Positions 41,467 to 50,765 of a stretch of DNA of 64,000 nt are shown here, in pieces (within the stretch, counting starts at the first letter, position 1; each line of letters opens with the position of its first letter). The stretch is from Pyropia yezoensis (taxonomy: Eukaryota; Rhodophyta; Bangiophyceae; Bangiales; Bangiaceae), in contig CM020618.1 of the NCBI GenBank assembly GCA_009829735.1, forward strand, positions 14,490,568-14,554,567, in the 5' to 3' direction. Below the pieces are notes generated by a model that did no database searches, had not been told where the DNA came from, and worked only from the letters and a program-made list of their open reading frames with translations. The translations under genes and the position numbers were made by a program.

Positions 41467-42684
41467 TTGCCGCCGCCGCCGCCGCGGCTGCGGCCGCTGA
41501 CGCCGCCCACCCCCCGCCCGCCGGCCGGCGGCCGCAACGACGATGCGGTGAGCGCGAGCCGCGAGGCGAGGCCCCGCGGCCGCCCACCGCCACGCCCCGT
41601 CTTAATCCACCCCCCACCCAGCGTCCTACCCGCGGGGCTGGCCGGCCCCGGGGCCCCCGGCTGGCCAGTGCAATCACACCGCGGCGCCAACGGGTCGTGC
41701 GTGCGTGCGAGGCACGGGACGTACGCGGATGGGCGCGACGGTGACACGCTCTTGCTGCGGCGGGGATGCGAAGCGGCGCCGCGCCGCGCGGACGGAGGAT
41801 GGGGGGGGCGGGAGGGGAGGGGAGAGGGGGGGTGGGTGGAGTCCCGGCTCCCAAGCCACCACTCCGAGCGCCGACGTGCTCCCCCCCACGGGGCAGCCAC
41901 CCCGCCGCCACACACCCCCCCCCCGCGCGGCATCACGGCCGCGCACGTCCCCCCCCTGACGTGCTCTGGCTGTGACGGCAGACAGGCCCGAGCACATCAA
42001 GTGCGGCGGGGTGGGGGGGGGGTGGGGGCGTGGACGGGCGGCCCTCAAGTCCTTGCCGCTCTCGCCTCGCCCTTCCCCCTCCCCCCGCACACCCACTGTG
42101 CACGTGCGCGCGGCCGTTGGTGCCGTCGACGCCCGCCGGCCAGGCCGGCAAACGCCCCCGTGCCTGCGCCGCCGCCGCCGGCAGGGGCGTCGACCAGGCA
42201 TCCCGCGGCCAGGTGGGTGGGGGGGGTGAGCAGGGGGAGGGTTGGGAGGCGGCGGCGGCCGGGGTGGAGCCGTCCGTTGCCCCTCCAGTCAACCGCCGCC
42301 TGCTCCTTTCTTTTCCCCCCGCTCCCCCCCTACCACGCCGACGCGTCCTCCACGCCGCCCCGCCTCGGCCTGTACTTTTTGGCAGCCCCTCACCCCTCCG
42401 TCCCTCCCCGCTGCCGCACGTCGCGCTGCATCCACCCCCATTATCATCTCCGCCGGCCGGCGTGCTACCTGCCCTCCCCTCCTCCTCCCCCCTTTAGTCG
42501 CCCGCCAAAGCGTCGCTCCCACAACCCCGCACAGCCCACATCCGCATCCCCGTTCCCCCCCCCCTCTCCCGCCTCGGCTTGCGCCAGACGCTTCCTCCAC
42601 CCCCACCCCCCCCCCCTCCCTCCATCTTGCCGGTCCCCTCCTCGTTATTGTGTTTTTTTTTTTTGTGGCCCTTGTCGTGGCGTC
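40069..42684. other. Gene-poor 2.6-kb region
   Basis: Contains an isolated TATATAG at 40777-40783 with no supported gene downstream, long C runs (about 40738-40750, 40801-40813, 40929-40945), a CCG microsatellite at 41445-41500, and a C/T-rich leader with a T run (42650-42664) before the Hint gene. The open frames on both strands are compositional and show no motif. Confidence 0.4.
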
Positions 42685-42943
42685 ATGCGCCGGCCCGGCG
42701 GCGGCGTGTGCCGCCGGCCCCGCCCCCCCGCCCCTGCCCGCGCCCTCCCGCTGCTGGCGGCACTCGTGGCGGTGACGGCGGCGGCAGCGACGGCCGCCGC
42801 TCACCCCACCGCCGCGCTGCCCGTGGCCGCGGCGGTCCCCCCCCGGCGGCACCCCCCCCCCCGCTCCTCCTCCCCCCGCCGGCGGGGAGCCTCACCCCCA
42901 CCGTCCGTGACTGGGACCGCTCGTACTTCATCGACTCGTATGT

Positions 42944-42976
<33 letters not shown>

Positions 42977-44624
42977 CGGCGGCAGCAGCAACGACGACGA
43001 CGTTGCCGCCCCCCACCGCGGCTGCCCGCCGCGCCTGTCGGTCACCGACAGCGAGACGGTGGCAAATGTGAGTGGCGGCGTCGCGGCGGGGGTGCTGCTC
43101 CTCCCCCGCTGGCTCACTGCCGACGACGCGTCGTGTGCGGTGCCGCGGGTGTGCCTCGAAGGCGACGACGAGTGCGCAGCGGCGGCGGTGGGGGAGGCCG
43201 TCTCGGCGCCGGGCGTCCGCGTGACGCTCGTCAACAGCCGCGACGGCTTCAACGCGACTGGGGGAGAAGCCGCGGGGGGCCCGCCAGGGGTGCCCGCCGT
43301 CGAGGCCGTTCTCGCCACCGCGGGCGGCGGCTACTACCGGGGGGGCACCAACGGCACCCTCCGGTGTGGGGTGTGGGCGCTGTCGGGCGTCAGCTACTGG
43401 GTGTTTACGCCGCGCGCCGCCGGGCCGCCGGCGCCGCCGGCGCCGCTGCTGGACCTCCCAGGCTCGGGGGTGGCCATCCCGCCTGGCGTCAAGGCCAGCG
43501 TGTGGTACGTGGGGGAGGGCGGCGGGGAGGGCGCGGCGGGGGAGGTGTGCACGTACGTTGACTCGGCGTCGGCGGGCAACTGGACGGCCGCACCGCCCGC
43601 CGCGCCGACCCGCCCGCCCGCGCCGCGGCCGGCCGACCCAGACGGGGCGGCGCCGACGCCAGACGACACGGTGGCGCTGCCGCCCGCCGGGGGGGGGGGG
43701 GGGGGGGGCGGCGCCCCGGCGCCCACCCCGGGGGCGGTCGACGCGCCCGCCGACGCCACGCCCACCCCCGCCGCTGATGCCGCCTCGCCGACGCCCGAGG
43801 CGGACAGTGGCGGCACCGACGGCGACGGCGACGGCGACGGCGACGACGTCGAGTGCTTCCCCGCCGACGCGGCCGTGTCGCTGGGCGGCGGCGGCGGCGT
43901 GGCGCGGGCGGCTGACCTCCGGTGGGGCACCCGGGTGGCTACCCCCGACGCGCCCGGCGGTGGCGGCGGCGGCGGCGGCGGCGGCTCCCCCCTACTGGTG
44001 TGGACGCACGCCCACGCCACCGCCCGGTCGTGCAACTATGTGACGCTTACGACGGCAGCGGGGCCGGCAGTGACGCTGACGGGGGGCCACCTGGTGCCGG
44101 TGGGGGGGGTGCCCACCGGCCAGACGGTGTTGAAGCCCGCCCGGCACGTGGCGGTGGGGGATGTGGTCGGGGTAGTAGTGCCCACCGAACAGGGGTCGGG
44201 GGCCGGCAGCGGGGCGGGGGTCCCCACCCCCTCGACCGTCACGGCGGCGAGCGTCGGCTGTGCGGTCGGCCTCTACTCCTTCCACACCACCGAGGGGGAA
44301 ACGCTGGTGGTGGGGGGGGTGGTGGTGAGCCAGTGGACGCAGGGGGGGGGGGCACGCCGCGCGGCGGGCCACGCCGCCCTGCGGGTGCTCCGCGCAGCCG
44401 CGGGCCTGGCGGGCCTCGGCGGCAGCGACGGGACGCCGCCCGCCGCTGTGGCCTGGCCGGGGGCGGGGGGGGGCGCCGCCGTTGTCACTGCCGCCCGTCG
44501 GTGGCTGCTCGGGTGTTTCCGCCGGTCCGTGCCGCCAGGCGCGCGGCGGGCGTGGGCGGGGGAGGCGCCCTGGCTTGGGCGCGTTGCCGTCGCCGCCATT
44601 GCCCCCCGCGCGGGGAGGTCCTGA
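42685..44624 (+). CDS. Secreted Hint (Hedgehog-like autoprocessing) protein
   Basis: About 646 residues. The ATG at 42685 opens a signal peptide (ARALPLLAALVAVTAAAATA); the frame then changes at an 11-base C run (42852-42862) and would be continuous with one more C. The N-terminal part (about 75-310) is an unknown secreted domain with several Cys and N-glycosylation sites, including RDWDRSYFIDSYV. A Pro/Asp-rich linker leads to the Hint domain, which begins at ECFPADAAVSL (nucleophilic Cys near residue 390), continues with SPLLVWTHAHA and TLTGGHLVPV (the T-x-x-H block) and ends at GLYSFHTTEGETLVVGGVVV. Hint domains cut themselves from the upstream protein, as in Hedgehog. The C-terminal 100 residues are Ala/Gly-rich and may be a sterol-recognition-like or spacer region. 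Confidence 0.75.
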
Positions 44625-44649
44625 CTTGTTTGGGGAGGTCAGCGTGCCG

Positions 44650-44671
44650 GGGGGGGGGGGGGGGGGGGGCG
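44650..44671. repeat. Poly-G run
   Basis: About 20 consecutive G just after the Hint gene. Runs like this are where assembly length errors are expected. Confidence 0.8.
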
Positions 44672-44687
44672 GGTGTGCGCGTGCGGG

Positions 44688-45496
44688 CTAGTCTAATGAA
44701 CGGGCGCGGTACGACAGTTCGAGAATAGCTTGCACCATGTCCTTGCGGTGGTGCGGGGGAGACCGCACCCTCCCCGCACCGCTGCCGCCGCTGCCGCCGC
44801 CGCCGCCGCCGCCGCCGCGGCGCGCTGCAGACATCCCCACCCGTGGATGGCACCTCGGCGCCGCCGCCGCGCCGTCCAACCAGCGACGTCAGGGACCGTA
44901 GCGGCCGCCGGTACCACCACCACCGCGCACCACCGTCACTGGCGCCTCGGCTGCCACCGCCGCCACCGGCAGCCGCCGCGGTACATGGCTGCAGTCGACG
45001 CACGCGGACGTCGCGGGAACCGACAGGGTGCTGCGAACAGGCCTGACGGCAGCCAGGCGGAGCCCACTGGGCACTCCCCCCCCGAGCGATTGCGCATGTG
45101 CCGTACGCGCGTAACACTAGGTGGTGGGGATCACAGCATGGGCATACAGAGAGTGGGGGGGGGAGGGCAAGCGGGCAAAGACCCGGGATGAAGCACGCCA
45201 CGCCCCCCCACTCTTCCCCCCCCCTCCTTCCCCCCCCTGCCGCACAGCCAAACCCCGCGCGGGCGCACGTTGATGCTGCCCGCCACCCACCGCGGAGTAT
45301 TGACAGGTCGCTCGCCATAGGGGGCCCCCGCGGCCGACGCTGCCGCCGCCGCAGCTGTTGCAGCTGCCGCCGCCACCACCACCGCTGCAGCAATTGCCGC
45401 CACCACTGCGGTTGACGCCGCGTCACGGGCAATGGCAAGGTGCGCGTCACGCCCCCAGGCGCGGCCGCCAGCAGCCGGCGGCGGCGAGCCCGGCAT
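44688..45496 (-). CDS. Possible small membrane-anchored protein (doubtful gene)
   Basis: Two segments on the minus strand look coding. The first starts at ATG 45496: MPGSPPPAAGGRAWG, then an Ala/Val-rich hydrophobic stretch and APYGERPVNTPRWVAGSINV, ending near 45245 at a GTTTGG or similar donor. The last ends at 44688 with RKDMVQAILELSYRARSLD. The middle exon or exons are not clear, since more than one frame is possible. The size and the single hydrophobic helix suggest a small organelle inner-membrane protein, but I recognise no family. The coordinates are the outer limits only. Confidence 0.25.
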
Positions 45497-45679
45497 GGCA
45501 GCCTTCGTCACCTCTCACCCTTCCCCCCATCCCCCCCTCCCCCGCCAACAGCAGCAGCAAGACCGGTGGCAGCTCCACAAGACAAAAGCCGCTCCTGTCC
45601 TTCCCCCCCCCCCCCCACAACCCGTGCCCCGCGGACCCCCCCCCCCCCCCCCCCCCCCTCCCACTGCTGTAGAGGCGCT

Positions 45680-46557
45680 CTACCCCCGCCGGGGTTCCGG
45701 CGCCCCCCCGCGTCCACCCCCACCCCCAGCCGCCCCCCCCATCCGCGCCGACGCCGTGTCGGCGGCAGCCACCGCCACCGCCACCGCCTTTTCAGCAGCC
45801 CCAATCTTGGCTGCCGCCACCGCGGCGCCGGTCAGGGCGCGCCCCCCAAACGCTTCCACCGGCCGCGCGGCGGGGAGGCGGTCAATGTGGCGGCGCAGGT
45901 CCACCTGCGCGGCGTAGAGCTGGGTGAGGAAGGCCGTCGCGGCCGTGTCGTAGGCCGACACCTCCTTGGCACCCCCGCCGCCGCCGCCGCCCACCACCGG
46001 CTCGTCGTCGTCCGAGTCGATAATGACGGGGGGCGGGGGGGGGACCGCCGCCGCCGCGGGGGCCGCCCGCGCCGCCAGTTCGTCAAGGGCGGTAGCCATC
46101 GAATCGAGCGCGCCGAGGAGGGACGACTCGATGGAGCGTAGGGAGGTCAACGCATCGTCGGCCCTGTCAAAACAAAAAGGCAGGGGGGGCAGGGGGGGGG
46201 AGGAGAAAGGGGAGGGGAGAGCGAGAAGACACCACAGACAGCAGACCGACCGCGCGAGACGCGGGGGCGTCAAGAAAAGCCCACGCGCGTGTGAGTTGCC
46301 CGCAAAGGTGGCAAAGACGATGCCGCGTCGTCTCGCCAGGGGAGGCGAGTCGTCGCCAACCACCCACAACGACGGCCAGCAGCGGATACAGCCGCAACAG
46401 GCAGCCATCCCCAACACACGCGGGCGGGAAGCCGGCCCGCGTCACCCGACTGGCGGGCAGGCCACCCGCACCGGCCCCTTTGCGGCGGTCGCCACACGGG
46501 GACGTCCAACAACACACCAGCTCCAATAACGTACGGGATGGGCACCTCTGGGTCCAT
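45680..46557 (-). CDS. MED11: Mediator subunit 11-like protein
   Basis: 168 residues. Exon 1 is only 23 bases (46557-46535, MDPEVPIP), the intron is 46534-46164 (donor GTACGT, acceptor TTGACAG) and exon 2 is 46163-45680; phase 2 joins CC to G. The protein reads PADDALTSLRSIESSLLGAL, then SMATALDELAA, a Gly/Asp-rich insertion, and YDTAATAFLTQLYAAQVDLR before RHIDRLP. MED11 has the same order: a first helix with L-x-x-IE-x-x-I-x-x-x-L, then A-x-x-F-x-x-x-V-x-x-V-x-x-x-L-x-x-Q-I. MED11 pairs with MED22 in the Mediator head, where it contacts TFIIH and helps start transcription. The insertion and Ala-rich tail are longer than in animals. Assignment by pattern only; small helical proteins are easy to confuse. 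Confidence 0.6.
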
Positions 46558-46775
46558 GGCAAAGGCAGCAGAGGAAGAAACGCAGGCGTCGGCCAAACGC
46601 CCCCACACCGCGCCACCGCCCGGTCAGACCAAGGTGCGCGGTCACGGTCCCGCTGGTCGCCGCGTCGACAAGGTCGCCACGCCGCGCGCTTCGTGTCTTG
46701 GCGTCGCGGGCGCCGCCAAGACACCGCGCGGGCGGCCGGGACTCGACCGAACAGTGACCTCAGCCGAGCGACTGT

Positions 46776-46781
46776 GATTGG
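46776..46781 (-). promoter_or_regulatory. CCAAT box upstream of the MED11-like gene
   Basis: The minus strand reads CAACCAATCACAG about 220 bases upstream of the ATG. A single CCAAT motif is weak evidence by itself. Confidence 0.3.
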
Positions 46782-49700
46782 TTGCCCTGGGACTTACAGC
46801 GCCTTGCCAGTTTTTCGACCACGGCCCCTGCCACTGCTTCCCATCTCGCCGCCCCTATCCTAACGGATAGGATACTTTCTCCCCCACCCTTCCCTCTCTT
46901 CGATCGCGGGCGGTACACCATGATGGGCGGGAGGGCAGTCCTTTCTAGGTAGAGGCTGCGGCACGCCTCTCGTCCTCCGTTTTCCGTCCCTTCGACCTGG
47001 CGACCGGGCCGCCGGCTGCCCGGCCGGCCTGGTAGGCTGGCTGCTTCTGGTGGCTGGCCGGCCCAGCCGGCGGCGCCATCTTCCCGTGACCGCCAGCCAC
47101 GCTCGTATGCGCACGCAGCAGATGGGGAGAGATTTGCGGCGCGTATGGTTGGCAGGGCGGAAGGAGAGGGGCGGGAAGAATACGGACGGCCCTTTCCCCC
47201 TCGACTGGCCCTGTGCTACGAGCTTCTTCTCTGCCCGTATCCGTCCTCTGGGTGATGTTACATTGCTCTGGTCTGCCAATGCCCTGTATGCAGGTGTCTG
47301 GCGGGTGTCTATCAAGACTGCGCGGCTTGCAGGCCGACGCCCACCGCCCGCAACGGTGGCACTCAAAACTGCCCGCGCGGTGGAGGCGGCGGCGGCGGCA
47401 GTGGGGGCCGTGGGCGTGGTCAGCAGCGGCTGCAGGGGGGTGTGTGGCAACTTCGCCGACGACCGCGGCGGCGGCGCCGGCCGCGGTCAACCATGGGCGG
47501 GCGGCCCCCGCGGGGGCCGGCCGCGGCGGCCGCCGCCCTCCATTGATGATCGTAAGGGGCCCCAGCGTGTTTGACGGGAACAAAGAGCCGCGGACGTGTC
47601 GCTGGAGAGGTCGGGTGGGTGAAGAGTGTTTTCACGCGTGCCACCGGTGGCAGGCGGGGAGCGGGGAGGGGGGGGCAGGGGGGGCGGGGGTGTACTCGCT
47701 CAGGGCGGGGACTGCGTCCCGTCCACAGCCGCCCGCTCTCAGCCCCATGCTCCCACGGAAGCTGGCAGCAGCAGCGGCGACGGGGGCCTTTCGGTTCGCC
47801 TGGGGTACCGCGACCGCCGACGCGCGGGCCGCGGGGGGTGGTTCCGCTGATGCTGGCGGGCGGCGGCCGCGGTCCTACCTGCGAGCGATTCGCGCCGCGC
47901 GAGGCCGACGGGGTGGCACCCACCGCAGGAGGGACAGCCGAAAGTGCGGTGGCTGCTGCTCCCTACGTTGAGCTGCCGCCGCAGCGGCACCGGACCGATG
48001 CGGCCGCCCGACTCGGTGGGTACCTGCGCAACCCGGCGACCATCGTGCGCGCACCCACGTCGCGTTCGTCGCGGCTGTACCGGTCGATGCGGCACATCCC
48101 TCGTGGGCGGCTACCCCGTGCGCCTCGGCAAGGTGCTGGGGGCGATGGGGCCGCCCCTATGGCAGCGGCAGCAGGGCCTTCACCGGCGGCGCTCCCTTCC
48201 TCTAAGGCGCTCCCACCATCCCGCCTGCGTGCGACGGCACGCAACGCATCGCCCCGCACGCGGCCGCAGCGGCGGCGCTGCAGCGCCAGCAGGTCGCCGA
48301 CCAGGCCATGTGCGCGGCGGCGGCTGAATCGAAATGGTGGGCAGCCGGCGGCGGAGGCGGTCGGCCACGCCATCACTACGCCGACCGCCAGTCACGTGTC
48401 CGACGATGAACGCCAGCGACAGGAGGTCACAGCCTGGTCATCACCTTGGATGCGCTGCCGAGGCGTCCAGTCACCGTGGTGCCTCTTCTCCGCGCCATGA
48501 AGCAGGACACATGTGGCATCGAAGGCAGTCCAAGGAACTAGCACATCAGTGCCTGGTGATCCCAAGAATTGCGCCAGTAAATGAAGTGGCCTCACACCTC
48601 GCGACAAAGAAAACCGGCGACTTGTTTTGAATCTTCCGCATTGGCAGTTCATGTTGGATGCCACGGCTCCAGAGCCGCGGTGCCCACACGCCTCGGCGCC
48701 CCAGGGTCCAATGGCCAGGAGGGGCGTCTACCCCACTCGACACCCGCTCGGGCGGGACCTCCCAGCGCGGGTCCCACCGAGTCTTCCGACCGGCTTGTCC
48801 ACCCACCTCAACGTCTTCGACGCCGGCTCGGCCACTGGCGCCAGCCCATTGGCCGCAACCGCCACACACACACACCGTCCAGCGGACCACTCGGGGGACG
48901 ACAAGAGAGAGAAAATAAGGGACGCGCGTCATCTCGTCCCCCAGGAGGGAGTCAAGCCCACTCTGGCGCGGCGCTCGTCCGAGGGGACCCGACTGGAACA
49001 GCCACCTTGTTTGTGGCAGTCGTAGGCCGACAGCGAGGGTCGGAGAGGGGCGTGGGCGCGCGCCGCCCCGCTGCCGCCATCCCCGGCGCACGGGCGCGGT
49101 CTAGACACGCAAGGCCCAGTCGACACCGATTCCGCGGCGGCCGGTAGAGCGGACACGGGGTCGGCTGGCGTTTAGTACGCCCATTGGCGAGTGTGCACGC
49201 TCATTGGCGGCATGCCCACTTCTTGCCTGGCGATGCCCAGGCAGGCGCTGTTTGCACCGCTTGAGAGGGGTGACTGGTCGGCATCCGCCTTCCCCAGCCC
49301 CCTCCCTCGCCTCCTCTTTTGTGGTGGTCACACGTAGCAGCCTCCCGGATGGGCGACGCAGGGGGTGTCCGTCTCATGGTCCAGCTGGCGTGGCCAGGCG
49401 GCATGCCACGACGTCGCCGTTCGCCACCACCACTCGTGCCGTTCAGGCGGAGGGTCCTTCCTCCCGCCCCCTGGCGCTCGGTGGCAAGCAAGCGACCGTC
49501 GGTCCGGCTGCCCGACACTGCCGTTTGCCGTGGGGGCGCAATGGAAAGGAGGCAACGTTTCTGCGTGTCCCCTTGTACCGCAGTCGCTACATATTTCTCC
49601 ACAGCCTCTCGGCAATCTACGTCTCCGCGACTGGCCTACTTGTGCCGTAGAGTGTTTCCTCTGGAGCTCCCACCGCCACATGCCCCCTTCCCCCCCCTCC

Positions 49701-49920
49701 TGCCGTCGCGGATCGGTCAGTGTCAACAACACCTGAGTCCAGCCACCCGCCAAAGAAGACGCCGCCGCGGAAGGTCTGCCGAGGCCGCTGCGCTCGTGCG
49801 GGGCTCCGAGCCGACACGCCGGCCTTCGCCCGCCGCTCACAATCCAGATATGCAACAGCACGAACAATACTGGTAACCGTTAACTGATGACGATGGCAAA
49901 CCTGAAGTGCTTGTCCGCCA
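46782..49920. other. Gene-poor 3.1-kb region
   Basis: Short mutually overlapping open frames on both strands, none with a recognised motif. A plus-strand stretch at about 48230-48400 (containing CDGTQRIAPH and a Gln/Ala-rich helix) looks briefly coding but has no supported continuation, so it may be a gene remnant. Confidence 0.35.
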
Positions 49921-49945
49921 CGATGTACGATCAGACCTGCCACCA

Positions 49946-49979
49946 TCACCGCGGCGGCATTTCGATGCCGCCGCGGTGA
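49946..49979. repeat. Perfect 15-bp inverted repeat with TTCG loop
   Basis: TCACCGCGGCGGCAT, then TTCG, then its exact reverse complement. After one mismatch the pairing continues for at least two more bases on each side. A GC-rich stem capped by UUCG is an exceptionally stable RNA or DNA hairpin. It sits about 35 bases left of the GTTCGGG-rich segment that flanks the BED-finger remnant. Confidence 0.9.
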
Positions 49980-50019
49980 CGGCCTGCGGCGGACAGGGTT
50001 GCACGTGGGCGTGACTTGG

Positions 50020-50765
50020 GTTCGGGTTCGGGTTTTGAATTAGGGTCGAATTGCAGTAATCCCGTAGGCGCTCGACCCGAACGAGCTTGCGGATTATCCA
50101 CGTGGCAATGAATCTTACACGTGTGTGGTATTGTGATGGCGGACTGCCGTGGGCTGATACAAGCCTCTTTGGGCCCGCACCAGCACCTGTCGTTTGGGAG
50201 GTGGGGAGTTCCGTGGTCTGAACGCCGTCCATTGTGACGCTCAGGTTGTCGTGCGCCCTTTTGTCCCGGCGCTGCTTGACGGCCGCCGAGGCGGCGCCCT
50301 CGTCCGCCCTTCCTCCAGCTTCTGCAGCATCACCATCTTGATCTCATTGCCGGCTGAGCAGCGGCGCGTCACAATGTGCTCCTTTAGATGGGTGGGGTTG
50401 CTGTCCAGCTCCCTTCTGCAGTAGTTGCACGTGAAGTGCTTTGTGCTGCCGACGCGAGTCACGTACGCCCAGACGATGTCCTTCATGGCTATGATCAGCA
50501 GGCCCGTGCGACCCACAACTGGAGGCGCACAGAGCAAGAGGCGCGCAAGTCCTGAGCGTCCAGTCCGCCGAGAATGCGCCGTCGCACAGTGCGCGAGGCA
50601 TGCGGCGACGGCAGCGAGGCCAGCTCGGCCGCAGCACTGAGAATTCTTGGCTGAGTCATCAGGACAATGCTGTGTTTAACTGCAAGATTGCATAGAATTC
50701 AATGTTAAGTACTACAAGTCGATCCGAACTCGGTTCGGGTTCGGAAGTGCGATTAGACCCTATTA
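50020..50765 (-). mobile_element. Remnant of a BED zinc-finger DNA transposon (hAT-like)
   Basis: The minus strand at 50486-50241 codes for a BED-type zinc finger: KDIVWAYVTRVGSTKHFTCN followed by YCRRELDSNPTHLKEHIV, with C-x2-C and a closing H. Such fingers stand at the N terminus of hAT transposases. No transposase core follows, so this is a fragment. The segment is flanked by GTTCGGGTTCGG-type words on both sides (about 50030-50045 and 50733-50745) and is much richer in A and T than the surroundings, which suggests foreign sequence with its own ends. The limits given are approximate, and the flanking words may be terminal or subterminal repeats. Confidence 0.5.

Noticed and set aside
41332-43071. 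579-residue plus-strand open frame
   Set aside because: Only the part from 42685 (the Hint signal peptide) is credible. The upstream part is C-rich leader and intergenic DNA.
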